Assembly: GCA_029948255.1 (NCBI GenBank)
Contig: JALIZF010001774.1
Span: forward strand, 1 to 64,000
From: Telmatactis stephensoni
Lineage: Eukaryota; Cnidaria; Anthozoa; Actiniaria; Isophelliidae
Reading direction: 5' to 3'
DNA length: 64,000 nucleotides
A model generated the notes under the pieces. That model saw only the letters and a program-made list of their open reading frames with translations. It searched no databases and was not told where the DNA came from. The translations under genes were made by a program, and so were the position numbers. Positions 44,730 to 54,744 of the stretch are shown here, in pieces (within the stretch, counting starts at the first letter, position 1; every line of letters starts with the position of its first letter).

Positions 44730-45068
44730 CAAAGTGTGAAAAGCTTTTCCAAGTGCTTGGGGGGTCTGTTAGGCTTCAGAAACATCTTGTGGATTGACAT
44801 TGGTCCTTGCTGCTGTTTGTTTTTGTCTGAATCTTTTCATTCTCTCTCTCTGTTCAACATCTTTTGCCTTAAAATTTCATTAGGGCTGAGGACTTTTCTT
44901 CTTTCTGCCTTCTTTCTTGCAAAGTCGATCTTTATCTTTGTATGCTTTAAATTTATCTGGATTTAATTTTAACCTTTCTCTGTAAGCCCTTACCCTGTCT
45001 GCACTAGATTTAACTTTCCTAACCATTCTTATTTCAAAGTTGAATTTCAAGAACTTCAGGAACTTCAA
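44730..45068 (-). pseudogene. Basic, charged repeat-family protein fragment
   Basis: The minus frame reads RVRAYRERLKLNPDKFKAY and continues KDKDRLCKKEGRKKKSP before a stop. After a frame change there is MLNRERMKRF and RQKQTAARTNVNPQDVSEA. Such Lys/Arg-rich YRERLK..P.K...Y..KDR.RKK segments are familiar to me from multi-copy uncharacterised genes of cnidarians, probably transposon-borne. No catalytic domain is visible. It is decayed and the assignment is tentative. Confidence 0.4.
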
Positions 45069-45425
45069 GATGTGGATTACTAAATACCAAACATTGGTCA
45101 GCAGTTTAATTCATTTGGCTGTTACTGAGCATGTCATTAAAAAATAGTTCACTGACCATGAAAAAAAGGAGTAACAGGTCTTAAATTTCTAATACATAGT
45201 GGTTTTGTTGCTTGATTGAAGGAAAATATGTAGGTCTGGTTTATTTATTTCGCAGTCCGTAACGTTTTATGTAATGTCTGTAACACAATATTTTCAGCAA
45301 TGCTTGGTTACAAATGTGAACAATTGTAATATACAATAATCTTACAAAACTTCTACTCATAGTTTATCATAAAAAGGTAGTCATTGACTTGAGAGCCTTT
45401 TGAATTCACAGGAATGGGAACTTGA

Positions 45426-45728
45426 AATTTAGATTTAGTTGATAAGACTGATCATACTATTTATAAAAAAGTAAGTAATAAGCCTAGCCATCCTCTATTT
45501 CAATTTTTACCTAAGACAAAGCAGTCATCTTACTATCTTAGAAATAAGAGTAGTCTCTTGCCAAGAGTTAATACAGAAAGATTTAAGAATAGTTTTATAA
45601 ATAGATTATATTTTAAACATAGATTAGCTATTTAATATATTTTAATTCTATTTACATTATATATATTTTTTATGTTTCTTGTATGTATGTATGTATTGAT
45701 ATGTATTTTTATCAATATGAAATAAAGA

Positions 45729-45782
<54 letters not shown>
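45426..45782 (+). mobile_element. LINE 3' end with TTA tail
   Basis: The frame to a stop at 45635 encodes about 69 residues including YLRNKSSLLPRVNTERFKNS and FINRLYFKHRLAI, the usual C-terminal tail of a LINE reverse transcriptase polyprotein. A short 3' UTR, AATAAAG and a TTA microsatellite (45731-45781) follow. Heavily 5'-truncated. Confidence 0.75.
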
Positions 45783-46024
45783 GTTGGCACTTTAGGGGTC
45801 GTGTCAAGCAATCTTGAGGGGTACTTGAAAGATCTCGGTATTCCAGATGTGCTGGGTGGCATGCAGACATCTGCAATCATTGGCACCACCCTCATTCTGC
45901 AGAGAGTGCTTAGTCTCTAAGCCCCAGGTCATGGGGTTGAGGCTAAGTGGTATTTTACACCTGTAGTGTGAAATTAAATCTCCACTCAGGTTGTCTATTT
46001 ATAGAAAGTCCTTATTATTATTAT
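45783..46024 (+). mobile_element. Second LINE-type 3' end, inserted at the TTA tract
   Basis: Starting exactly after the TTA run, the plus frame reads VGTLGVVSSNLEGYLKDLGI and ends GTTLILQRVLSL before TAA at 45918. This is the common C-terminal tail (V.GALG.....L..L....G...LLGTA.ILR.VL) of a retroelement family found in cnidarians. A 3' UTR and a short TTA tail (46009-46023) follow. Confidence 0.7.
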
Positions 46025-46240
46025 GCAATCTTGATAGTATCTCGGTATTCCAGATGTGCTGGGTGGCATGCAGACATCTGCAATCATTGGCACCACCCTC
46101 ATTCTGCAGAGAGCGCTTAGTCTCTAAGCCCCAGGTCATGGGGTTGAGGTTAAGTGGTATTTTACACCTGTAGTGTGAAATTGAATCTCCACTCAGGTTG
46201 TCTATTTATAGAAAGTCATTATTATTATTATTATTATTAT
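46025..46240 (+). mobile_element. Third LINE-type 3' end, same family, in tandem
   Basis: About 200 bp almost identical to 45824-46008, lacking a 15-bp piece near its start, again ending in TTA units (46217-46240). The same stop codon and 3' UTR are present. Confidence 0.75.
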
Positions 46241-47030
46241 TAAATTATAAACTTGAAGCAGTGGTTGTTTTAGCTGTAATGTCCATAACGCAACTTTGAA
46301 TTAATATATTGGCTATCTGCTAGAGTCTTTTCAATTTTTTTCTATGAACTGAAAGAGACATGTCCTAGGTACAAACTAGCAAATAGGGTAAAATGTTATA
46401 ATTATTTGCGCCCAGGCTTTTAGGCCGGGAACGAGTTATAAACTGCAAATGTTTTTTTTTCCTCTCGTTGTCCAGGAGAATGTGGCATTCTTGCGCAATC
46501 GGTGATGTGATGCACTTCTGATTGGTTAAGAGCGTAAGAAACAATGCCCTTCATTCATCACCTACTCTTCGTAGTGAACGCCAGTGAGGAACTTTAGGAA
46601 TGCAAGATGGCCGACTACAAAGAAAATAGCTTTCAGAGACAGGCTCTTCTAGGAATAATACATTGTAAAATGGAGCTTTTAACTCGAGATATACCTAGAC
46701 ACTCATAAGAGCTTCAGAATGGGCTGTTATTTTGAGCTTGATCTCCAATACTTTGACCAAATATCCAATTCTAATTGGAGTACTTGAAAGGAGGCCCTCG
46801 CGATACGAACTATTTCCTGTGAGCTGGAAATCTACGAATTTCTCATCCTACATGTTGCTAAACGAACATACATAGAAGCAAGTCAATTATATTCCTCATT
46901 TAAGCATTCAAGAGATCTCGAGAGGTTTTTGTACTGAATTTTAATATTGGAGACCATTGCATGGAATTAGGTTCCATTGACCTTGTATTTCGCGTTTGGT
47001 CACGTAACGTCTTTTATTCAATATAATATA
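46241..47030. other. No gene recognised
   Basis: Ordinary AT-rich sequence; only a short ATG frame in good context at 46606 (33 codons, no known domain). Confidence 0.4.
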
Positions 47031-47990
47031 AAAATTAGGTACTACCTAATAGCGGAGCTCCCATTTAAATAAAATAATAATTTTAAATACTTTGTTTTAT
47101 TTTGACGTTTTTGATTCAAATGAATTGGGCTTCCTGTGGTAATAGGCAAACAAAGATTGCATTTTGTTGTAAAAGTTGAAATAAAGACTATAGATCAAGC
47201 TTTATTTCTTGCCCTTCAGTCTCCTGAGAATTATAAGGCTTTCAACTCAGTGACCATAGTGATATTTATTCAGATATTTGTGTCAGATTTTATAATTGAC
47301 TTAATTAGTAGTAGTGGTTCATAATTCTCAGAAATAGGATGCAAAAATCCCTCAAACTGATTTCATTCACATAAATACTGATCCTAATTCAACATCCTTC
47401 AATTAAACAATTAGGCATTGCAGAAAATTATATTTAGATTTTTCTGTCTTGACAGTATTGTGGCATCTTGTTTTTTTTGTATTATGTAGAGTAGAATGAC
47501 ACTGATAAATAGTTGTCTTTACACAAAACAAGAATTCTCTCTTCCAGGTTACACTAATCATGACTTTAGATAAAATTGTAAAACAACTCAAAATAACTAC
47601 TACCTAAAAGCAAAGCTCCAATTTCAATTTTAATTTTTTTATGTTCTTGATTCAAATGAATTGGGCTTCCTGTGGTAATTGACAAAGTTGAAATGAAGAT
47701 TATTCAAAAAGCATTTTTAAAATAAGTTTTGGTTTTGGTTTGTATATTGTATGGGCTTGTATGCTCTGAGTGACCTTTGTTACAGTAAATTTTAATATTC
47801 AGATTCACTGTCAGATTTCATAACTGACTTTGTAGTGGTTCATAATTTTCAGAAATAGAAAGCAAAATCTCCAAAACCTTTTTTTTAAATTGATACAAGT
47901 AATTAAACCTTTTCAACATCCTGAATATTACAGAACAACATATATTGATTTGTCTGTCTTCACTATATTTGTGACATCTTGTTTTTTGTG

Positions 47991-48021
<31 letters not shown>

Positions 48022-48130
48022 TGTTTTGTTTAATATTTAATGTAGAATAGAATGACACACTAGCTAGGTGAATACTTGTCTCCCACTTTTCTCTTCCAGA
48101 TTACACTGATAATACAATTTAAAGTGATTA
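47031..48130 (+). repeat. Diverged ~560-bp tandem duplication
   Basis: Unit 1 starts near TACTACCTAATAGC (47041) and unit 2 near ACTACTACCTAAAAGC (47597). Shared landmarks in order are GATTCAAATGAATTGGGCTT, TAGTGGTTCATAATT.TCAGA, GACATCTTGTTTTTT and TAGAATGACAC. Unit 2 carries a GTT microsatellite (47990-48020) not in unit 1. Confidence 0.8.
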
Positions 48131-48594
48131 TAAAAACAGCTAATTGAAATAACAAGAAAACAAGGAATTAAGCATTTTCAGTCTGTATTTAAGGCTTCAC
48201 AGGCCTAGGGCTCACTGAGCAACTTCATGAATAAAGTAAAACAACTCTAGTTTGCATGGAAAAATTCCTTCTTTTTTTCCTGTCAGTTGCATGTTTCATT
48301 AAATTCCAGACCAAAACTTGAGCTGTATTTACACATTAGTGGGGTTGAAATAAGTTCAAAATCAATTTTTTTTACTAATTTTATTATCATTAGAACTAGT
48401 GCAAAAAGTTCACCGTAAAACAAAATGTCGTTGTACATTTCATGTAAGGCTTGATCGAGTGTTTGTTTAAACTTGGCCACAGTTCAACGTGCATAAAAGT
48501 TTTTTTTTTAAGTCATCAATCCCAAATAAAAGATAAAAGATCAAATATAGGTACAAGAGACGTTTTGACATCATTTTCTGGCCAGGGTCTTTAC

Positions 48595-48720
48595 CTTGAA
48601 GTGCTTTCCTTGTTGTCTTTTCGAAGCATACTGGTACGTCCTTGTTTCACGCTCAATGCAGACGATTTTTGATTTATTTCCAACTTTGGCTAGATTTTTA
48701 AGCAGCTTTACTGAAGGCAT
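48595..48720 (-). CDS. Possible single exon of a small unidentified gene
   Basis: From ATG at 48720 a 42-codon open frame (MPSVKLLKNLAKVGNKSKIV, then ERETRTYQYASKRQQGKHFK) runs exactly to AAG/GTAAAG, a good donor. The composition looks protein-like, but I recognise no domain, and a following exon near 48480-48420 (FKQTLDQALHEMYNDILFY) is only a guess. It may equally be a relic of a repeat-borne gene. Confidence 0.25.
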
Positions 48721-49203
48721 CTTCACGAAACGAAGAATACACGATCCTCAATGACTCATTCATTATGAGGAATTTTTTTAAACTACGAATCCAACTAAAA
48801 AGTCGTTCAACTTTGAAAATATCCTCTGTGTCTTTCAATTCGTCTTTCGAGCAGTTTTTGAAACGACACCGGGCCCGAAAAAAATTTTTTTCGCTTTAAC
48901 CTATCAAGATTGGCACAGATTAATGTTCATGAAAATCGCTAAATTTTTACGAGGTTTGAGAATACTATTTTTAAGCTTTGCAAGTTAAAACTGCAAGGAA
49001 ACTTGTACATTTTCAGTTTTCAAAGTGTCAGCGCGCGTCAAGTTGGCGCCAAAAAGCAATCAGCCAATCAGCATCGCGATGTACACGGACGTACGTATGT
49101 ACGGACGTATGTATGTATGTACGGACGGACATACAGCCGTTGGGCTCCCTGTGTGTCCATGAAAAATCAACTCGATGGGTTACCATTTTTTCTTAGGTAT
49201 GGT

Positions 49204-49239
49204 GCTCCGCTCGCGCGGGCCTTTGGCCCGCGCGGGAGC
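49204..49239. repeat. GC-rich perfect hairpin
   Basis: GCTCC-GCT-CGCGCGGGCC-TTT-GGCCCGCGCG-GGAGC: a perfect 10-bp stem with a 3-nt loop and an outer 5-bp stem. In a 36% GC setting it stands out. ATAGCGGAGCTCCC also occurs inverted at about 47048. Confidence 0.8.
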
Positions 49240-49762
49240 TCCGCTATAAAACATCCGAAAAATACACAATTTGTTATTGTGTCAAAAACACCATTGTAGA
49301 AGTTTTTACAGCAAATTTTAGACTTAAATCACGTTTCATGTCGAAACTAGATGCACAATGGTGCGTTTACTCGTGCCCAGGTAGAGCCTGGCATGGTAAT
49401 GCAGTGCATCATAAAACATAACTGAACCACTTCCAATCACATCATTGGATGTTGCAAACCTCTGAAATTTTTTAGATGAGCTTTAGTTTCTGAAAGTCTT
49501 ATCATTTCTCCATTGTTCGAAGACTGCAGAAAATGAGTTTAGGGTACCTGTGGTCTTACTTTACCTAGATGCAAATACAGTCGTTTTCATCTAAGCGTGA
49601 ACACCTGACACTAAAACGTTTGCTAATTGGCTGTTCAAACATCAACGTTCAGTCACGCGGAACATTGATGTTTACATTAGTCATTGAAGGCTTTGCCTGC
49701 CAAGTAAGATGTTTTCTGTGAATGAATTAGGCTGATGTTACAAGAATGGCCAACATATTTCT

Positions 49763-50276
49763 TTGGATTTAAGAAATCAAGTCGTAGAGCTGGCAGCAAA
49801 CCATTCTATGCGTGAGATTTCAAGACGCTTGAGAATCCAACCATCTACAGTTTCAAAAATACTGAAGCAGTATAATATTCAATATTCTAACCTTATTCAA
49901 GGTGGATCAAACGCCATAGAGTTTTTACGATTTTTCTCGGAAGCAACAAATCAAGTGGATTTATTGGCTCAACGACCAGTTCTAGAAGTCGGTGACACTC
50001 TAGTTGTTGACAACTGTTCGGTTCATCATGGCGAAGCTGAAATTGCCCTCAGAAGTTAACCTTGATGATCTAGGAATTGAACTTTTGTACCTGCCAGTCT
50101 ATTCGCCTGATTTCAATCTGGTGGAAGAGGTGTTTTCGAAACTGAAGTGTCTATTGAAGTATAGTTACCAAGATCTTGTGTACAACAATCTTGAGTATGC
50201 AATTTTAACTGCTCTAAACGACATAACTCCCACAGACTTAGCTGGCTACTGTCTTCACCTTGGATATCTAGCATAA
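49763..50276 (+). pseudogene. IS630/Tc1 transposase, internally deleted
   Basis: The N-terminal part is a paired-like helix-turn-helix: LRNQVVELAANHSMREISRR then LRIQPSTVSKILKQYN. About 15 residues later the frame reads GGSNAIEFLRFF and VLEVGDTLVVDNCSVHH, whose Asp is the second catalytic residue of the DDE triad. After a frame change near 50050, LLYLPVYSPDFNLVEEVFSK supplies the glutamate. The middle, including the first Asp and the second HTH, is missing, so a large internal deletion has occurred. The D-to-E spacing is about 37-39 residues, uncertain because of the frameshift. Readable homology begins slightly upstream (GQHISLDLRN), but no initiator Met is left. Confidence 0.8.
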
Positions 50277-50484
50277 TTTTTGCTTTGAAAATATATCGTA
50301 TTAAAAATATGTGGTATATTTGTTGGTTCACTTTTTGTGTTACATGTAAATATTTATGTTGTGACAGTCAATTTCGAAAGATACCGTTACCACTGCCCTT
50401 TATAATAAACATTGACTCAAACCAAATGCCACTTGAGTTTATTATAAATTTAAACTTTACATACTATGAACAGTTAGCTTTTAA

Positions 50485-51168
50485 GGTGGCCCGTGGGTAT
50501 CTATTTTGGCGCGGAATCACCCATTTCTGAACCTCGCTGTATGGAGTGAAATTATCCGGTGGCTCTCAAATTTCAGATTTAAAACCCCTAAGGATCTATG
50601 TTTTCAGTTATAAAGACTGTAATTTGGAAATGCTAAGCGATTAGCCGTTATGTGTTTGTAAAGACAAGGCAAATTTTGTGTTTCGGATAAGATTTAGGAA
50701 AAAATTAAAGAGCTTTACACTTGATTTTATATTTACAAACGCGTTACATATACTAGTTTTATGTGGCAAGAGACCAAAGTATTTGTGACCTTAGAAATTT
50801 AGAAAAATTTCGTTTTTCGAAATTTAGAAAATGTTTCGCGCTACACAAGAAAACCTTTCTAAGGTCACGAATACTTTGGTCTCTTGCCACATAAAACTAG
50901 TATATGTAACGAGTTCGTAAATGTAAAATCAAGTGTAAAGCTCTTTAATTTTTTCCTAAATCTTATCCGAAACTCAAAATTTGCCTTGTCTTTACAAGCG
51001 CATAACGGCTAATTGCTTAGCATTTCCAAATTACAGTCTTTATAACTGAAAACATAGATCCTTAGGGGTTTTAAATCTGAAATTTGAGAGCCATCGGATA
51101 ATTTCACGCCATACAGCAAGGTTCAGAAATGGGTGATTCCGCGCCAAAATAGATACCCACGGGCCACC
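50485..51168. repeat. TTAA-flanked foldback element nested in the Tc1 element
   Basis: TTAA at 50481-50484 and 51169-51172. The arms are about 308 bp each, starting GGTGGCCCGTGGGTATCTAT, nearly perfect reverse complements around a ~65-bp centre. It lies between the transposase remnant and the 3' end of the SAM-domain gene, so it inserted after the host element was assembled. Confidence 0.88.
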
Positions 51169-51204
51169 TTAAACGCAAGTTTTATATGCTTTTATATGAA
51201 CTAT

Positions 51205-52476
51205 TTACTGTAATTGAGTTCGGTAAGTTATGCTATTCTTAATCTTTGTACCTGCCTGATGCAATGACAATAAAATGTTTGCAGCATTTTCATGTTCAGA
51301 GTCCAGGTCTGAATTTTCAACATTTGAAGTTGTTCGGGAATCACTCAAAGACAATTGGGTAGCCATTTTAATTTGTTCTATCTCCTCTTCGCTTGTTTGA
51401 GGTTGAAAATAGTGGCTTGAATCAATGTCACTGGAGTTACAAATGCTAGTACCAGAAGCTGTGGGACATGAGGTTCTGCTTGTGCTGGCAATGGGCATGT
51501 TGAAGTTTATACCGAAAGAAGACAACTTTTTTTGCATCGGAGTATGCTTAATTTGCGGAGCGTCTTCATTGTCAGTGAACAGATGTGTGGCCTCCAAAAT
51601 GGCTTTTACTGTTTCTCTTGACGGAAGGTTGTTTTACATACTTTTTCACCAAGGCTACATCTTGTTGAATTTTGAGCCTGTTACGAGTGTTATTTTGAAA
51701 ATATTGCTCTGGATATTCTTCACACAACATATCCTCAATACGCTTGTTTGCAGAGTTTTTCACACGGTCGTACGTCACTGTTCGCGATGTCAACTCTTGT
51801 TGTAGCTTCTTTAGTTGCGATTCAAGTGCGGCAATTGATCTTTTTTTTCTTTAAGAAGTTTTTCTTCCGGGTGTTTTGTAATATCTCCACAGGAGAATGC
51901 TGAAGTACATTTGTCCTCTACACAAGAACATAGCGTGTGATTCCTCTGGTGGCAGTTGGAACATATTGGGCCAGTTTTTCCGCCATTCTGCGATGCAATC
52001 TGTAGTCTCTCGTTGAAGTGAGATAGGTCTTCCTTTTTAGAATCAATTTCCATAGTTTTTCTTTCAATTTCATCCTCTTTGGCATTGATAAATCTCTCCA
52101 CAGGTGAGAGGATTTGTGGCGGGTAGGATGGGAACCTTTCTTGGATATTTTGTCTTGTGCTCTGATGCCGGCGATCACCATTCGACCATGCTCTTGGGGT
52201 GGCACTTTTTTGCTCGGGGCTTTGGCCTAAAGTTGGAGGTTCTTTTCTCTTTGGTGTTTGTATTTTTCTTTTCGGTGTTTGTATTCGTGATACAATGTTC
52301 ATTATCAATCATCAATGCCCCTCTGGAACTTCAATTCCGAAGGTATCAAAATCAGCATCCCTCCAGTACTTCATCGTACGATTAGATGTGAAACCTTTTT
52401 CTATGAAAAATGGTGCATAGTCGGCCAAATGAACATCAATTTCTCGAAGAAATTTCTCGATTCCAATTCTATCCAT
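51205..52476 (-). pseudogene. SAM-domain passenger gene of the Tc1 element
   Basis: From ATG at 52476 the frame reads MDRIGIEKFLREIDVHLADY and FFIEKGFTSNRTMKYWRDAD, then FDTFGIEVPEGH, LIMNIVSRI: a sterile-alpha-motif pattern interrupted by two adjacent TGA codons (52311-52306) exactly where SAM domains have Arg residues. About 110 residues on is a Cys/His cluster (CSNCHQRNHTLCSC, then C and CG...H) that could bind zinc. A frameshift in an A8 run near 51847 and another near 51625 separate it from a heptad-like segment (SIAALESQLKKLQQEL) and a C-terminal acidic region with EEEIEQIKMATQLSLSDS, close to a ubiquitin-interacting motif (Ala, then Ser four residues on). About 420 codons. The role is unknown; a regulatory or chromatin-targeting partner of the transposase is only a guess. 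Confidence 0.7.
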
Positions 52477-52621
52477 GTTCTAACACTGCTGATCGCTTCC
52501 ACGAGTGACTGAGTTTGGCGCCAATGTCAACGTTCTGCGTGACATTGACATTTGAACAGCCAATAAGCAAACGTTTTAGTGTTGGGTGTTCACGCTTAGA
52601 TGAAAACAACTGTATTGCATT

Positions 52622-53204
52622 TACTCAGTCTATGGGAGAGGCACCTGTTATTGGTGTTTTAATACACAGGCAAGCTGTCTATGGCAAGCTGTCCAGCACA
52701 GCAGAGCTTTTGCTTTGATTTGAACAACTTGTGTTCATTTACAACATAAACAGGTTGCCAGTTTAATTGGTGTTACAGCTAGAATAGAAATGTTTTGATA
52801 GCTCCCTGGAATTTCTTCATATAATCTGTTTTTGAAAACTACATGTTCTTGACTGACCCAGTTGTTCATGCACAAGCAGCAAGCAGCCCCAGAACACATT
52901 GAACTATAGACACAAAATGTTGCATTCACTCAGGCTAACCAGCAAAGAAGCTTCTTTGCTGGCCGGTAACCCAAGCAAATGCAACGTCTTGGATTGGTAA
53001 GCTGTCATCAAAAGTTTTAATTTCTGTTAGTGCAATTTAAGCCAAAACAGCAGACAACTGCTCCTGAGACATTTATTGGTGAGATCAAAAATCCTTTAGA
53101 CTGTTAAAACTCTGTGCACTTTTAAAACTGTGCAGCTTCTGGTCTAGTGTGAGATGGTTTTGACAATATTGGAGTAGCACAATGTATGGATATATATTTA
53201 CTGG
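52622..53204. other. No gene recognised
   Basis: Flank of the Tc1-type element. No structured or protein-like signal seen. Confidence 0.4.
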
Positions 53205-53525
53205 TATTTGCAGGTGGGTTTACCTGTGAACCGTTCACAATGTCAGTTGTCATTTCTGAAACTTTGAGTGTGGAAGTGTCACTGAAAAGCTGTTTAGCTG
53301 TTGTTGTCTTGCTATTGTCTTTGCTTTGTTTTTCGGGTTGTTTTGTCGAAGGTGATATTTCAGGGCATCATTTTATTGACTGTCGCTCTACGAAGCTACT
53401 TTGCACCTGCTCACACTGCTTACGAAAGTTGTTCATTTTGTTAATAAAAGCTTCGCAATTTTGGCATATGCATGTCACAAAGTCGTTTTTAACTCGTGGA
53501 TTGCAAATCCATGAGTTATTGTGAG
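53205..53525 (-). pseudogene. Cys-rich zinc-finger-like fragment with in-frame stop
   Basis: The minus frame reads VTCICQNCEAFINKMNNFRK and QCEQVQSSFVERQSIK, then a TGA, then a Ser/Thr/Lys-rich stretch (SPSTKQPEKQSKDNSKTTTA) ending at CAG/GTAAAC, a possible donor. A C.C..C...........FR..C pattern like this starts many multi-copy cnidarian proteins with ZAD-like N-termini. The stop suggests decay. A real exon with a sequence error is possible. Confidence 0.35.
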
Positions 53526-53646
53526 GGGTCGAATATGCAAATGAGTCAGCTTAGTACTTCGTGTATGACAACATGAAATGGCACTATTCAATCTATATCT
53601 ATTGTCTAACTAGAATATTGCATACATAGGGTAGTAACCTATTGTG

Positions 53647-53985
53647 TCACTCACTCACTCACTCACTCACTTTCCTGTAAACTTCCGGTCTGTGAAACTT
53701 TACTTCCGGCCTATTCCCGATAATAGGATACGGTGATAACTTCTGTTATAATATAATATTGCAGGCTCGTAACATGATATATGGGATCAAGCTCCAAATT
53801 ATGGCCAGGATCAGGGATCAGAGACTAGGGCTCAGGGATCAAATGAGTGGGATCAAGGATCAGGGACATTGGATCAGGATCAGGGATCAGCTCAGTTTTT
53901 TGCACCAAGGATCAGGGATCAAAAATTTCTAAAAATATGAGCTCAGGAATCAAAATTTTCGCCGAAAACCCAGGATCATTCAAGA
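53647..53985. repeat. CACT microsatellite and GGATCAG heptad minisatellite
   Basis: CACT units at 53647-53671. At 53779-53985 the 7-bp word GGGATCA/GGATCAG recurs irregularly at least a dozen times, giving an unusual density of GATC sites. No coding content. Confidence 0.75.
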
Positions 53986-53989
53986 CGAA

Positions 53990-54739
53990 AATATACCATG
54001 TTTAATACGAGCCTGGTATAGCAGCCTCGAGAAGCTTTGAACGTAATGTAACTGTTTTAGATTTGTGTACAAAGCAACACTGAATTTTTAGGAACACGAT
54101 CTAAGCTCGATGTCGACCCTCGACATTATACCTCGTGGTCTACATGTACACGGGTCTACACTCCGCGAAGATAGGCAAAAATGCCTATAGATCTGAATAG
54201 ATAATTTCTTATTCCTTGTCACATTTTGTACTGAACTACTCTCAGCTCCCTCTGCAGCTTGGAATTCGTCATCTCCAAGTTGAGCTGTTCGATTCTCGGA
54301 TGTGAAAACAATCGGGACTTTAATTTGCAGTCGCTGTCTTCAAACAACATCTTTGCAAGTCCAAAATCAAAAATCGTCGCCAGTCCAATATCAACGAGCC
54401 ATCCAAGCATTTAGTGTTTGTGCTCTATCAGCACGAGAGTAAATGTTGAAATAAAAAGCAAACAAAATCATAGTTTGAGTACGAACTGTGCCACCTGCCG
54501 AAAAAGTAAACTGGCCGTGCCGAACCGCTACGGCCCCGCTGGCCGAAACGGCATCAAAAATGCGTATTAAGTTTAAGTTTGGTGGCTATCATGAGTACTT
54601 TTATGGAGTAATTTATTTTATTAATAGCGATATTTGGTTCATAGAGAAACTTCTTTCATAATTTGTACATATTTAACAGATGTAAGGAAGTTACAAACGT
54701 AAATTAGCAATATGTACAAAAAATATCATCTTGAAAACA
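53990..54739. other. No gene recognised
   Basis: A 63-codon minus frame at 54410-54219 has some helical character (IEQLNLEMTNSKLQRELRVV) but no identifiable domain and no splice context. I do not call it. Confidence 0.35.
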
Positions 54740-54744
54740 GTGAA

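Larger units (their letters stand above)
48131..49567. other. Mostly non-coding; simple repeats and a GC hairpin
   Basis: Contains the possible exon above, a GTACGGACGTATGTATGTATG-type simple repeat at about 49082-49132 and the GC palindrome listed next. I see nothing else to support. Confidence 0.4.
49568..52621. mobile_element. Tc1/mariner (IS630-type) element with a second gene
   Basis: About 100-bp terminal inverted repeats bracket 3.05 kb. Left and reverse-complemented right ends share ATGCAA(A)TACAG, TTTTCATCTAAGCGTGAACA and ACACTAAAACGTTTGCT.ATTGGCTGTTCAAA. TA dinucleotides at 49566-49567 and 52622-52623 fit a TA target. Inside are a plus-strand transposase remnant, a TTAA foldback element inserted later, and a convergent minus-strand SAM-domain gene. 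Both genes are broken, so the copy is inactive. Confidence 0.82.

Noticed and set aside
46606..46710. 33-codon ATG frame in good initiation context
   Set aside because: Too short, no domain, no splice or homology support.
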